This document shows positions 33,799-43,722 of a DNA stretch of 64,000 nt, one piece after another. The stretch spans positions 1-64,000 of the forward strand of contig JAFQCK010000143.1 of the NCBI GenBank assembly GCA_017416465.1. Direction: 5' to 3'. The notes beneath the pieces are model-generated. The model ran no database searches. It was not told the DNA's origin and worked only from the letters and a program-made list of their open reading frames with translations. Each line of letters begins with the position of its first letter. Position 1 is the stretch's first letter. The translations under genes and the position numbers were made by a program. The stretch is from Lachnospiraceae bacterium. Its GTDB lineage: Bacteria; Bacillota; Clostridia; Lachnospirales; Lachnospiraceae.

Positions 33799-33851
33799 AA
33801 TAATAGTGAGTTATATGTGTTGAAAGTGCACAAATAAATCTCGCTATTATT
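33799..33851. repeat. 12-bp inverted repeat upstream of the malE promoter
   Basis: AATAATAGTGAG pairs with CTCGCTATTATT (one G:U). It lacks a T tract, so it is a weak terminator candidate for hisA or a cruciform/operator next to the promoter at 33860. Confidence 0.4.
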
Positions 33852-33859
33852 AATAAAAC

Positions 33860-33888
33860 TTGCAAAAACTGTACATATGTGGTATCAT
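33860..33888 (+). promoter_or_regulatory. promoter of the maltodextrin operon
   Basis: TTGCAA (33860-33865), a 17-bp spacer and TATCAT (33883-33888), followed directly by a LacI-type operator. Confidence 0.7.
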
Positions 33889-33901
33889 TCTAGCATAGTT
33901 A

Positions 33902-33917
33902 TTGGAAACGTTACCAA
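33902..33917 (+). promoter_or_regulatory. LacI-family operator, TTGGAAACGTTACCAA
   Basis: A near-perfect 16-bp palindrome with the central CG step typical of LacI/MalR operators starts about 14 bp after the -10. The cognate regulator is probably the LacI protein at 38786-39814. Binding here would block transcription initiation or escape. Confidence 0.7.
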
Positions 33918-33993
33918 GGCAATTTGACGTATTGCCGGTGCAAGGTCTAGTCACTAAAAACTCACTAAATTAAAGAAAAGGAGAGATAACTAA

Positions 33994-35364
33994 ATGAGAA
34001 AGAAATTATTAAGCGTTGCACTTTGTGTAGCAATGGCAGCTACAGCATTAGCTGGATGTGGATCTTCAGAAGGAAAGAAGGATGACAGTTCATCGGGAAA
34101 TAATGGTGGTGGTTCATCAGCAGAAGCAGGAAAAGTATATTTCCTTAACTTCAAACCTGAAATTGCAGATGCTTATGAAGAACTTATGGCAGCATATGAG
34201 AAAGAGACAGGTGTAGACGCTAAAGTTGTTACAGCTGCAAGTAACCAGTATGAATCTACTCTTAGATCAGAGTTAGATAAGGAAGAAGCTCCAACACTCT
34301 TCACAATTAACGGACCAATGGGATATAACACATGGAAAGATTACTGTATGGAAATGTCAGGTACAGAATTCTATGGCTTATTAAGCGACAAGAGTATGGT
34401 TGTTAAAGGTGAAAATGATGGTGTTTATGGTGTAGGTCTTATGATGGAAACATACGGACTTATCTGTAACAAAGCAATCTTTGCTAAATATTTTGAATTA
34501 GCAGACAGAGCTGATACAGGATGCTCTAAGATTGAAGATATCAACACATTTGCTGAATTAAAAGCAGTTGCTGATGATATGCAGGCTAAAAAGGCTGATT
34601 TAGGAATTGACGGTGTATTCTCACAGGTTGCATTAAACTCAGATAACAACTGGAGAATTACAAACCACTTATTTGATTTACCATTATACTATGAGTATAC
34701 AAAAGATGGTGTAACAGATAAGAATGAAATCGCATTTACATATGCAGATCAGTTCAAGAATATTCTTGATTTATATCTTACAGATGCAACAGTTTCAAAA
34801 GATCAGGCAGGTAACGGTTCAGTTGATGACTCTATGACAGAATTTGCTATGGGTAAAGCTGCTATCGCTCAGAATGGTAACTGGGCTTGGGGTCAGATTA
34901 ATATTGATGGTTCAGTAGTTAAGGCTGAAGATTTATATTATATGCCAATCTACACAGGTGCTGAAGGCGAAGAGAATCAGGGATTATGTACAGGTACAGA
35001 GAACTTTGTAACAATCAATGCTCAGGCTTCAGAGGCTGATAGAAAAGCTGCAGATGCATTCCTTAAATGGTTATATACATCTGAAACAGGTATGGCATTC
35101 GTAGCAGCAAACTATGGTGTAGCTCCATTCACAGGATTTGATAACTCAGCAGCAGCTGAACAGAATCCACTTACAGCATTAATGATTGCTGATACAGAAA
35201 ATTCTGCTACAAAGACAGTTAACTGGGTAACAGTTACAACACCTTCACAGGACTGGAAAGATGCATTAGGTGCTAATCTTAAAGGATATGCTGAAGGAAC
35301 AGTAGAATGGGATAAAGTAGTATCAGACGCTGTTGATAAATGGAAAGCTGAAAAAGGCGCTTAA
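33994..35364 (+). CDS. malE: sugar ABC transporter substrate-binding lipoprotein (MalE-like)
   Basis: This 456-residue extracellular lipoprotein has signal peptide MRKKLLSVALCVAMAATALA with lipobox LAGC, then a Ser/Gly-rich linker. The mature part is a two-lobed cluster-1 solute-binding fold (NFKPEIADAYEELMAAYEKETG, later GKAAIAQNGNWAWGQ and LYTSETGMAFV). Context with MalF/MalG permeases, a 4-alpha-glucanotransferase and a LacI regulator points to maltose or maltodextrin. No ATPase gene is in the operon; as in many Gram-positives a shared MsmX-type ATPase encoded elsewhere must serve it. Confidence 0.85.
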   Translation: MRKKLLSVALCVAMAATALAGCGSSEGKKDDSSSGNNGGGSSAEAGKVYFLNFKPEIADAYEELMAAYEKETGVDAKVVTAASNQYESTLRSELDKEEAPTLFTINGPMGYNTWKDYCMEMSGTEFYGLLSDKSMVVKGENDGVYGVGLMMETYGLICNKAIFAKYFELADRADTGCSKIEDINTFAELKAVADDMQAKKADLGIDGVFSQVALNSDNNWRITNHLFDLPLYYEYTKDGVTDKNEIAFTYADQFKNILDLYLTDATVSKDQAGNGSVDDSMTEFAMGKAAIAQNGNWAWGQINIDGSVVKAEDLYYMPIYTGAEGEENQGLCTGTENFVTINAQASEADRKAADAFLKWLYTSETGMAFVAANYGVAPFTGFDNSAAAEQNPLTALMIADTENSATKTVNWVTVTTPSQDWKDALGANLKGYAEGTVEWDKVVSDAVDKWKAEKGA

Positions 35365-35404
35365 TAACTGGTTTGAATAATTAGTTAAGTTTAACAAAAA
35401 ATTC

Positions 35405-35448
35405 AAAGGTGAGAGAGGTTCTAGTAGCCTTTTCTCACCTTGTTTTTT
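35405..35448 (+). terminator. internal attenuating terminator between malE and malF
   Basis: AAGGTGAGA pairs with TCTCACCTT (35406-35414 and 35433-35441), followed by G and six T residues. Such a hairpin after the binding-protein gene usually lets it be made in excess over the permeases. Confidence 0.75.
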
Positions 35449-35521
35449 GAAATGGTTCGAGAAATTTAATTGATTTATCAAGATTACTTGATTGAAGAAA
35501 AATAGAATTAGGAGAGATATC

Positions 35522-36382
35522 ATGAGTGATAAAGTGCTTAAAAAATATTTTCCCATATTTGTACTTCCAACATTAATAGCATTTACGATTGCATTTATAA
35601 TTCCTTTCTTTATGGGCATATATCTGTCCTTCTGTAAATTTATGACCGTTGGTGATGCTGAATTTACAGGTTTAAGTAATTATATCTATATATTCACAAA
35701 AGATGAAAGTTTTTTGACTGCATTATGGAGAACAGTAAGATTTACTTTGGTGTCTGTAGTGCTTATTAATCTTGGTGCATTTGCACTCGCGTTGTTATTA
35801 ACAAAGAAATTACCGGGAACAAATATTTTTAGAACAATATTCTTTATGCCAAACTTAATTGGTGGTATTGTACTCGGTTATATTTGGGGAGAGATTCTTG
35901 ATACTATAACACAGAAAGTATTTGGACTTACATTTACACATAGTTCTCAGGATTTTGGATTTTGGGGCTTGATTGTTGTTATGTGTTGGCAGATGATGGG
36001 ATATATGATGATAATATATATTGCAGGTATTCAAAATATTCCGGAAGATGTCATGGAAGCTGCGAAAATTGATGGTGCAACACCATTTCAGATACTTTAC
36101 AAAATTACAATACCTCTTGTAATGCCTTCAGTTACTATATGTTTATTCTTAACATTATCGAATTCATTTAAGCTTTATGATCAGAACTTGGCATTGAATG
36201 GTAGAGAGGCGAGAACAAGACTTATTGCATTAGATATAGGTGAAACATTCTATAAAGGTGGTCCTTTTGCGGCAGAATTTGCAGGACGAGGACAAGCAAA
36301 AGCTGTTATATTCTTTATAATAGTTGCGATTGTGACATTTGCACAGCTTAGATTAACAAGGTCTAAGGAGGTGGAATCATAA
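35522..36382 (+). CDS. malF: sugar ABC transporter permease, MalF-like
   Basis: This 286-residue inner-membrane protein has six predicted helices. The EAA coupling loop that contacts the ATPase reads EDVMEAAKIDGATPFQILYKITIPLVMP. The first helix starts after FPIFVLPTL. The start is ATG 35522, with AGGAGA upstream; the frame is open 10 codons further up without a ribosome site. The next gene starts two bases after its stop. Confidence 0.87.
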   Translation: MSDKVLKKYFPIFVLPTLIAFTIAFIIPFFMGIYLSFCKFMTVGDAEFTGLSNYIYIFTKDESFLTALWRTVRFTLVSVVLINLGAFALALLLTKKLPGTNIFRTIFFMPNLIGGIVLGYIWGEILDTITQKVFGLTFTHSSQDFGFWGLIVVMCWQMMGYMMIIYIAGIQNIPEDVMEAAKIDGATPFQILYKITIPLVMPSVTICLFLTLSNSFKLYDQNLALNGREARTRLIALDIGETFYKGGPFAAEFAGRGQAKAVIFFIIVAIVTFAQLRLTRSKEVES

Positions 36383-36383
36383 A

Positions 36384-37244
36384 ATGAAAGATAATATGAG
36401 AGTAAGAAAAAAGATTGTTGATGGAATTACTGTAGCTATACTTACCGTGTTAGCATTTGTATTTATGACTCCAATCGCAGTAGTAATTATGAACTCGTTT
36501 AAAAATAAGCAATCACTTATTCGTGGACGTGGAAAGGCTTTTGACCTTCTTAATAAAGATTCATGGTATGGTTTTAAAAACTATACTGAAGGTATGAAAA
36601 CTGTAAAGATTATGGATGCAATGAAGAATTCATTTATGATAACTATTGTTGCAGTTATTATTCTTATTCTTCTTACATCAATGACAGCTTGGTATATAGT
36701 AAGAGTAAAAAATAAGCTTACAAACGCATTATATTTCCTTTTTGTATTTTCTATGGTAGTACCTTTCCAGATGGTTATGTATACGATGTCTAACATAGCT
36801 ACTAACTTAGGTCTAAACTCAGTTATGGGTATTGTAGTATTGTATGTTGGTTTTGGTGCAGGTATGTGTGTATTTATGTTTACCGGCTTTGTTAAGGCAA
36901 TACCATATGATGTAGAGGAAGCTGCTATGATTGATGGATGCAATCCGTTACAGATTTTTTTCAGAGTAGTAATGCCAATGCTTAAGCCTACTATGATTAC
37001 AGTTGCTATTTTGGAAACAATGTGGATTTGGAACGATTTCCTTCTTCCATATCTTACACTTCCATCAGGAGAAATTGAAACAATTCCGTTAGCAATTCAG
37101 GCATGTCAGAAATCACATGGTTCTATTGAATTAGGACAGTTAATGGCAGTACTTGTAATAGCTATTATACCTATTGTAGTATTTTATCTGCTTTGTCAGA
37201 AACATATTATCAAGGGTGTTGCAGCAGGTGCTGTTAAAGGTTAA
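36384..37244 (+). CDS. malG: sugar ABC transporter permease, MalG-like
   Basis: This 286-residue partner permease has the EAA loop YDVEEAAMIDGCNPLQIFFRVVMPMLKP and six helices. The C-terminus ends in the usual HIIKGVAAGAVKG. GGAGGTGG within the end of malF is its ribosome site, so translation is coupled. With MalF it forms the membrane channel for the sugar delivered by the lipoprotein. Confidence 0.88.
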   Translation: MKDNMRVRKKIVDGITVAILTVLAFVFMTPIAVVIMNSFKNKQSLIRGRGKAFDLLNKDSWYGFKNYTEGMKTVKIMDAMKNSFMITIVAVIILILLTSMTAWYIVRVKNKLTNALYFLFVFSMVVPFQMVMYTMSNIATNLGLNSVMGIVVLYVGFGAGMCVFMFTGFVKAIPYDVEEAAMIDGCNPLQIFFRVVMPMLKPTMITVAILETMWIWNDFLLPYLTLPSGEIETIPLAIQACQKSHGSIELGQLMAVLVIAIIPIVVFYLLCQKHIIKGVAAGAVKG

Positions 37245-37272
37245 TAAATATTATATTGGAGGAAGCAAAAAT

Positions 37273-38748
37273 ATGAGAAGTGCAGGAATTTTATTGCCAA
37301 TCACCAGTCTTCCTTCTAAATATGGAATCGGATGCTTTTCAAAAGAAGCATATGACTTTATTGATGGGCTTGCAAAAGCCCATCAATCATATTGGCAGAT
37401 TTTACCATTAGGACCGACTAGTTATGGGGATTCGCCATATCAGTCATTTTCTACTTTTGCAGGGAATCCGTATTTTATTGATTTAGAAGAGTTAGTTAAA
37501 GAAGGTTTGTTGACTGAGGAAGAGTGTGAAGAGTGTGATTTTGGAGATGATGACAGATACGTAGACTATGGAAAAATTTATGAATCCAGATATGGTCTGT
37601 TGTGGCAGGCGTTTGAAAGATTTGATTTGAAAGATAAAGAATATACTGAATTTATAAAAGATAATAATTATTGGCTTGAAGATTATTCTTTTTATATGGC
37701 AGTTAAAGATTCATATGAAGGACTGATGTGGACACTTTGGGATGAAGATATAAAATTAAGAGAACCTGAAGCAGTTGCAAGATATAAAGAAGAATTAAAA
37801 GATGATATAGAGTTTTATAATTTTATGCAATATAAGTTCATTAAACAATGGAGTAAACTTAAAAAATATGCAAATGATAAGGGAATAAAAATTATAGGAG
37901 ATATTCCTATATATGTTGCATTTGATAGTGCAGATTGTTGGTCAGATTCAAAGTTATTCCAATTTAATGAAGAGAATTTACCTGTTGCTGTTGCAGGTTG
38001 TCCACCGGATGCATTTGCAGCAACAGGACAATTGTGGGGAAATCCACTTTATGATTGGGATTATCATAAAAAAACTAACTATGAATGGTGGAAAAAGAGA
38101 GTTGGATATAGTTTTAGTTTATATGATGTGGTAAGAATTGACCATTTTAGAGGCTTTGATGAGTATTATTCAATTCCATATGGTGATAAAACGGCTGAGA
38201 ATGGTCATTGGGAAAAAGGTCCGGGAATTGATTTGTTTAATTCACTTAAAGAAGAATTTGGTGAAATGAATATCATAGCTGAAGATTTAGGATATTTAAC
38301 AGATAGTGTTATAAAGCTTGTTAAGGATACGGGATTTCCGGGAATGAAGATTATGCAGTTTGCATTTGATTCAAGAGAGGACAGTAACTATCTTCCTCAT
38401 ACATATCATAATAATTCTGTTGTATATACAGGAACACATGATAATGACACACTAAAAGGTTGGTATCCGACTATTTCTGAAAAAGATAAAAAATATTGCA
38501 AGAAATATTTAAATAATGCAGAAAGAAAAATAGCTGATTTATATTTAGATTTCATAAGAGCTACGCTTGCTTCGGTAGCAGATATGGCTATTATTCCAAT
38601 TCAAGATTATTTGGGATTAGGTTCGGAAGCAAGAATTAATGTTCCATCTACTGTTGGAACTAATTGGAAGTGGAGATTATTAAAATCAGATATAACAGAT
38701 GAGTTGATTGAAATGATTGGCGAATTGACACAGGTATATGAAAGATAG
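37273..38748 (+). CDS. malQ: 4-alpha-glucanotransferase (amylomaltase) MalQ
   Basis: This 491-residue GH77 enzyme rearranges maltodextrins and releases glucose in the cytoplasm. Family motifs are clear: AGILLPITSLPSKYGIG at the start, VRIDHFRGFDEYYSIP with the nucleophile Asp, IIAEDLGYLT with the acid Glu, and YTGTHDNDT. The start is ATG 37273 after GGAGG; the open frame upstream overlaps malG and is not used. Together with the transporter it makes the operon one for imported maltodextrin. Confidence 0.95.
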   Translation: MRSAGILLPITSLPSKYGIGCFSKEAYDFIDGLAKAHQSYWQILPLGPTSYGDSPYQSFSTFAGNPYFIDLEELVKEGLLTEEECEECDFGDDDRYVDYGKIYESRYGLLWQAFERFDLKDKEYTEFIKDNNYWLEDYSFYMAVKDSYEGLMWTLWDEDIKLREPEAVARYKEELKDDIEFYNFMQYKFIKQWSKLKKYANDKGIKIIGDIPIYVAFDSADCWSDSKLFQFNEENLPVAVAGCPPDAFAATGQLWGNPLYDWDYHKKTNYEWWKKRVGYSFSLYDVVRIDHFRGFDEYYSIPYGDKTAENGHWEKGPGIDLFNSLKEEFGEMNIIAEDLGYLTDSVIKLVKDTGFPGMKIMQFAFDSREDSNYLPHTYHNNSVVYTGTHDNDTLKGWYPTISEKDKKYCKKYLNNAERKIADLYLDFIRATLASVADMAIIPIQDYLGLGSEARINVPSTVGTNWKWRLLKSDITDELIEMIGELTQVYER

Positions 38749-38785
38749 ATTTAAATAGTATTAATGATAATCGGTAGGACAAAGA

Positions 38786-39814
38786 ATGGAAAGTATAACA
38801 ATAAAAGATGTAGCCAAGATATGTGGAGTAAGTGTAAGTACAGTTTCTAGGGCTATTAATAATAACCCGGGAATAAATGAAGAAACTAAGAATATGATTA
38901 TGCAGGTTATAAAAAAGTATGATTATATTCCGAATAATAGTGCAAGAAATTTAAAACGTTCTGAAACGAATAATATTGCTATATTAATTAAAGGATTAAA
39001 TAATCCATTCTTTAGTCCTATGATTGCAGAATTTGAAAAAGAGATAAAAAAGAAAAAATATACTTTTATATTGCAACGTGTTGATGAGAATCAGGATGAA
39101 ATAGAGGTTGCAATAGAACTTGAGAAAGAAAAAAGATTAAAAGGAATAGTTTTTCTTGGTGGTTACTTTTCACATTCTAGAGAAAAACTTGAAAAATTAA
39201 CAGTTCCTTTTGTGTTGAGTACGGTTGGTATGTCTGAAATGATAGAAGGAGTAAAATATTCTTCAGTTGCAGTTGATGATAAAAAAGAAAGTTATAAGAT
39301 AGTAGATTATTTATGTAAGTTAGGACATAAAAAAATAGCTATTATTTCAGCAACTGATGATGATGAAAGTATTGGAAAATTAAGATTTGAAGGATACATG
39401 AGAGCATTATGCGATAATAATATTGAATTTAATCCCGATTTGGTATATTATTTACAGAGTGGAAATGATAGATATTCAATGCGAAGCGGATATATTGCAG
39501 GAAAGAAGATTGTTAAAGAAAAAGCAGATTGTACAGCAATATTTGCAATAACAGATATTATCGCAATGGGGGCACTGAGAGCTATTTATGAAGAAGGATA
39601 TAAAGTGCCTGAAGATTATTCGATTGCAGGTTATGATGGCTTGGAATTATCAAGATATTATATACCATCTTTGACAACGATAAGACAACCGGTAGAGAAA
39701 ATAGCCGTTGAGACATTAAAGGTGTTATTCGATATGATTAATGAAAAAACAGATTCGGTACATAAAGTTTTTGATGGAGAATTAATTATCGGAGAATCTG
39801 TTAAGAATATATAA
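38786..39814 (+). CDS. LacI-family transcriptional regulator (MalR-like)
   Basis: This 342-residue protein has the LacI DNA-binding domain MESITIKDVAKICGVSVSTVSRAINN (1-26) and hinge NYIPNNSARNLK-type segment. A periplasmic-binding-protein-like sensor domain (about 62-340) follows, with the conserved C-terminal TTIRQPVEKIA. It is the last gene of the maltodextrin cluster, 37 bp after malQ. It is the natural candidate to bind the operator at 33902-33917, with a maltodextrin as inducer. Confidence 0.9.
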   Translation: MESITIKDVAKICGVSVSTVSRAINNNPGINEETKNMIMQVIKKYDYIPNNSARNLKRSETNNIAILIKGLNNPFFSPMIAEFEKEIKKKKYTFILQRVDENQDEIEVAIELEKEKRLKGIVFLGGYFSHSREKLEKLTVPFVLSTVGMSEMIEGVKYSSVAVDDKKESYKIVDYLCKLGHKKIAIISATDDDESIGKLRFEGYMRALCDNNIEFNPDLVYYLQSGNDRYSMRSGYIAGKKIVKEKADCTAIFAITDIIAMGALRAIYEEGYKVPEDYSIAGYDGLELSRYYIPSLTTIRQPVEKIAVETLKVLFDMINEKTDSVHKVFDGELIIGESVKNI

Positions 39815-39860
39815 TTTTGAAACTATTTTATAGCTAAAAATTCAGGAGGTTATTCTAGAT

Positions 39861-41489
39861 ATGGAATGTGTAAATGAATACAAAGAGAAATTTAAAAAAT
39901 TGATTGAAATTCAGGAGAAATATGGAATAGAGACGGATGAATCTAAAGAGATTTTTGATGGAATAGATTCATATCGAGTTAATACTCCTGTAGTTGGAAA
40001 TTTTAGTACAGGAAAGAGTTCGATGATTAATGCAATCATCGGAAAACCATTACTTAGCGTGGAAATTACACCTGAAACGGCAGTTCCTACAGAAATATAC
40101 TATGGAAAAAATAAGGTTTATCAGCATGATAAAACAGCAGTTATTGAAAGAAGTATTGAGGAATTGCCACTTAAAGGTTTAACTATACAAACTACTGATT
40201 TAGTAAGAATTGAGTATGATAATGATTTTTTAGAGGAAATTAAGACGGTAAATATTGTGGATTTACCGGGATTCGATACAAGCTTTGAATTACATAACAG
40301 AGCTATTGACCAATATCTTCCTAACAGTTTGGCTTATCTTTTGGTTGTTTCTTCAGATGAACCGGTTTTAAAGGAAAGTATATCTGATTTCTTAAAAGAA
40401 TTAAAGGTATATAATATGCCGGTATATGTTGTAATTACAAAGAGTAACAGATTAGATGAAGATGAACTTTTAGAGTGTAAGAAGTTGCTTGGAAAATTGG
40501 TTGGTAAAATTGTAGAACGAGATGATGTGAAAGTTGCTTGTGTAGATTCATATGGAAGAGTTAATGTTGAAGAATTAAAAGAAATTTTAAGAGAAATACA
40601 GAGTCAGACAAGTAAGATTTTTATAAATAAATATTCAAAAGCACTTCGTTCAGCATCAAGATTTACAGAAGTATATTTGGTTGAAAGAATGGATAAAGCA
40701 TGTCTTTCGACTTCGAGACTTGAGCAGGAAAAAGAAAAAGTTGAAAAGAAGATGAAAGAAATTGCTATTGATATTGAAAGAGAAAAAAGCAATTTTGATA
40801 AACAGGCTCAGGTTTGTATTAAGACTATCAGAGAGAGAATTAAAACAGATTTAGAATCTACACTTCCAACAATTAGTGCTATGCTTGAAAGTGGAGCAGA
40901 TATTACTGATAAAATTAATTCTGTAGTAAGACGTTCGGTAAGAATTGCAATTAATACTGAATTTGAACCAAAATTAAAAAAATATGTTGAACATATTTCA
41001 GAAATGATTACAATAGAATTTCCGGAAAATGAAATTATTATTGGAAATGTAAATGATATGTTAAAAAATAATGTAGCAGATAGTGTGGCTAAGACAGCAT
41101 TACCTGTTATTTTAGCAGGTGTTGGACTTATTCTTAATCCGGTAGCAGGTGTTATTGCCGGAATGGTTGGTGTGGCAGCTGATGTGTTCCATAATATTAA
41201 GAATACAAAGAAGAAACAAAAAGAAGTTGATAAAGCAGCTAATGCAATTATAGCAGAAGTTACAGAACAGACTATTGTAAGTATTGAAGCTGAAATTATA
41301 AAATATATTGCTACAATTAATCAGAAAATCGAAAAAGATGTTCTCAGACAGAAAGCGATACTTGAGAAATCTTTAGCAGATATCAATATAGATATTAGTA
41401 TTGAAGAAAATACACGTTCAAAAGATATTGAAGATATTGAAGCTGATTTGGCTGTTATTAGAAATTTTAGAAATGACAATTTAGTCTAG
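39861..41489 (+). CDS. bacterial dynamin-like GTPase (first of a pair)
   Basis: This 542-residue protein has a large dynamin-type G domain. G1 is GNFSTGKSSMINAI (about residues 52-65), with the G2 Thr in TPETAVPTEI, G3 DLPGFD and G4 TKSN. A long helical stalk with coiled-coil (about 270-400) follows. A strongly hydrophobic stretch VILAGVGLILNPVAGVIAGMVG (split 413-434) is likely a membrane-insertion paddle. It is followed 12 bp later by a second, larger dynamin-like gene, so the two proteins probably assemble together on membranes. The role is unknown; relatives act in membrane remodelling, sporulation division or phage tolerance. Confidence 0.85.
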   Translation: MECVNEYKEKFKKLIEIQEKYGIETDESKEIFDGIDSYRVNTPVVGNFSTGKSSMINAIIGKPLLSVEITPETAVPTEIYYGKNKVYQHDKTAVIERSIEELPLKGLTIQTTDLVRIEYDNDFLEEIKTVNIVDLPGFDTSFELHNRAIDQYLPNSLAYLLVVSSDEPVLKESISDFLKELKVYNMPVYVVITKSNRLDEDELLECKKLLGKLVGKIVERDDVKVACVDSYGRVNVEELKEILREIQSQTSKIFINKYSKALRSASRFTEVYLVERMDKACLSTSRLEQEKEKVEKKMKEIAIDIEREKSNFDKQAQVCIKTIRERIKTDLESTLPTISAMLESGADITDKINSVVRRSVRIAINTEFEPKLKKYVEHISEMITIEFPENEIIIGNVNDMLKNNVADSVAKTALPVILAGVGLILNPVAGVIAGMVGVAADVFHNIKNTKKKQKEVDKAANAIIAEVTEQTIVSIEAEIIKYIATINQKIEKDVLRQKAILEKSLADINIDISIEENTRSKDIEDIEADLAVIRNFRNDNLV

Positions 41490-41501
41490 GAGGAATAAGT
41501 A

Positions 41502-43625
41502 ATGGAGTTTTACGAGAGAACACGTGAAGACGAAATTGAGTTTAACAGATTTACCGAAAAGGTAGATAATGTATATAATAATCTTAGAGTATATGAAGAT
41601 GAAATTGATTTATTTGATATTGCATCAATAAAGAAGAATTTTATAGCTAAGACAAATGACTTCTTCAGAGAAGACAGAAAACTTAATATTGGTATCATTG
41701 GAAGAGTTAAGGTTGGTAAGTCTACTTTTTTAAATACATTATTATTTGATGGTAAAAGTATTCTTCCTACAGCTGTTACTCCTAAGACAGCAGCTCTTAC
41801 AAGAATAGAGTATGATGATGAAAATAGAATAGAAATTGAGTATTTTACAAAAGATGAGTGGAGATTAATTCTTTCAAAATCTAAAGATGACATTTATACT
41901 GATGAATATGTAGTTGCAAAAGAGATTGTCAGTATGATTAAGGAGAGAGATATTGCTCCGGAAAATTATATTGCAAAAGGTCATGAAACAATATATTTTG
42001 ATACATATGAAGAACTTATGAGTTCTCTTAATGATTATGTTGGTGAAAATGGAAAATACACACCGATAGTAAAAAATGTAAGTATTTTTGTCGATAAGGA
42101 AGAGTTAGATGGAATATCAATTGTAGATACTCCGGGATTATATGATCCGGTTCTTTCACGTGTAGATAAGACAAAACAGTTTATGGAACTTTGTGATGTG
42201 GTGTTTTTCTTAAGTAAGTCAACATCGTTCCTTGATAAGAATGATATAGACCTTATGGCATCACAGTTGCCTAAAAAGGGGGTAAAAAAAGTTGTTCTTG
42301 TATGTAGCCGTTTTGATGATGGTATAAGAGATACACTTTGGAATAGTAAAAATCTTAAGCAGGCAATTGATGAAACTAGGAGAAAACTTACAGATTATGC
42401 TGAACAGGCATTTATAAATTACAGAAACTCTAATGTATATGTAAATAATGATATAATTGAGCAGTTTAAACATCCTATATTTGTTTCATCAATGGTAGAA
42501 GCAATGGCGAAAAAAGATGTTTCGGAATTTACATCAAAAGAGAAACGTGTATATGAAGATTTATGTTCTAAGAGTAAACCAACTGCTAAGGATTTAAAAA
42601 CAATCGGAAATATGGATGAAGTAAGAGCTATATTTAAAGGGGTTGTAGAAGAAAAAGAAAAAATGCTTGAAGAAAAAGCTAAAACATTTATTCCGGTTGC
42701 AATGGATGAACTTAGTGATAAATTGAACAGAATTTCTAATCTTGCAACAAAGAGAAGAGAACAGTTACTGGAATTTGATAAAGAACATCTTGCAGAACAA
42801 AAGAAGAATATTACAACTCATATTAATAAAATGAATGCTAATCTTGAGGTTGTATTTAATGAGCTAATAAAGAAGGTTGAAGAGCATAAACAACAGGCTA
42901 TTAGTGAAATCAGAGCTTACAATAGAGAATACCTTCAGGTTTCTGAAAAAGAGGGTGTAACAACTCATTATGAGATAAAGAAGGAATCTTCGGCCGTATG
43001 GTTTAAACCATGGACATGGGGAACAAGTTCTAGAGTTATATATTCTTATGATGAAAAGTACCAGTACATAGATGCTTATGATGCAATTGAGAATATAAGA
43101 AATTTCGTTGAAGATGGAAAAGAGTGTATTGAACAGGCATTTAACCGTTCTCTTGATATGGCAGAATTAAAGCATAATCTTTTATCGATTATTATTGATA
43201 ATTTAGATACTATGGGTGAAGGTGAGAACTTTGATGTATCTTATTACAAGCTTTTAGTAGAAAAGACATTACAAGGAATTAAGACACCGGTTATTGAGTT
43301 TCCTACAACTCAGTTTGAAGACATAATTACATCTGAATTTTCCGGTGAAATTAAGAGTAATTCGATGAAATCTAATTTTAAGAAGGTTCTTTCAGATACT
43401 ATATATGATGTTAGAGAAGGAATTTGTAAGAAATTAGAGAGTGAAGTGATGAGATTTGAAGATGTAATTGATGAGCTAAAGAGTAACTTCTCTGTAAACC
43501 TTCTTGGAGATATTCAGAAAGAGCTTAATACAATTATTGAACAATCTTCGGATAAGGATAATAAGATTAAGAAATATGGAGAAATAATCGAAATAATTGA
43601 AAAAATTGATTTAAAGAATGTGTAA
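41502..43625 (+). CDS. bacterial dynamin-like GTPase (second of a pair)
   Basis: This 707-residue protein has G1 GRVKVGKSTFLNTLL (about 66-80), G2 Thr in TAVTPKTAALT, G3 DTPGLYDP and a G4-like CSRFDD. Long alpha-helical stalk regions follow (about 370-480 and 580-700), with a central insert VWFKPWTWGTSSRV (aromatic, around 505) that may touch membrane. No true transmembrane helix is visible, unlike its partner. It is separated by 12 bp from the first gene, with GGAGGAA as ribosome site. A clear terminator follows at 43674. Confidence 0.83.
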   Translation: MEFYERTREDEIEFNRFTEKVDNVYNNLRVYEDEIDLFDIASIKKNFIAKTNDFFREDRKLNIGIIGRVKVGKSTFLNTLLFDGKSILPTAVTPKTAALTRIEYDDENRIEIEYFTKDEWRLILSKSKDDIYTDEYVVAKEIVSMIKERDIAPENYIAKGHETIYFDTYEELMSSLNDYVGENGKYTPIVKNVSIFVDKEELDGISIVDTPGLYDPVLSRVDKTKQFMELCDVVFFLSKSTSFLDKNDIDLMASQLPKKGVKKVVLVCSRFDDGIRDTLWNSKNLKQAIDETRRKLTDYAEQAFINYRNSNVYVNNDIIEQFKHPIFVSSMVEAMAKKDVSEFTSKEKRVYEDLCSKSKPTAKDLKTIGNMDEVRAIFKGVVEEKEKMLEEKAKTFIPVAMDELSDKLNRISNLATKRREQLLEFDKEHLAEQKKNITTHINKMNANLEVVFNELIKKVEEHKQQAISEIRAYNREYLQVSEKEGVTTHYEIKKESSAVWFKPWTWGTSSRVIYSYDEKYQYIDAYDAIENIRNFVEDGKECIEQAFNRSLDMAELKHNLLSIIIDNLDTMGEGENFDVSYYKLLVEKTLQGIKTPVIEFPTTQFEDIITSEFSGEIKSNSMKSNFKKVLSDTIYDVREGICKKLESEVMRFEDVIDELKSNFSVNLLGDIQKELNTIIEQSSDKDNKIKKYGEIIEIIEKIDLKNV

Positions 43626-43673
43626 TATTAATCTTGTAAAATAATGAAAAATTAATTTAAAATATTATTAACT

Positions 43674-43722
43674 AAAAAAGATTTGGGTATGAATCAAAAG
43701 ATTTGTATCTGAATCTTTTTTT
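43674..43722 (+). terminator. terminator of the dynamin gene pair
   Basis: AAAAAAGATT pairs with AATCTTTTTTT, enclosing a second G:U-rich stem (GTATGAATC / GATTTGTAT) with an AAAA loop. It ends in seven T residues. Confidence 0.7.
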
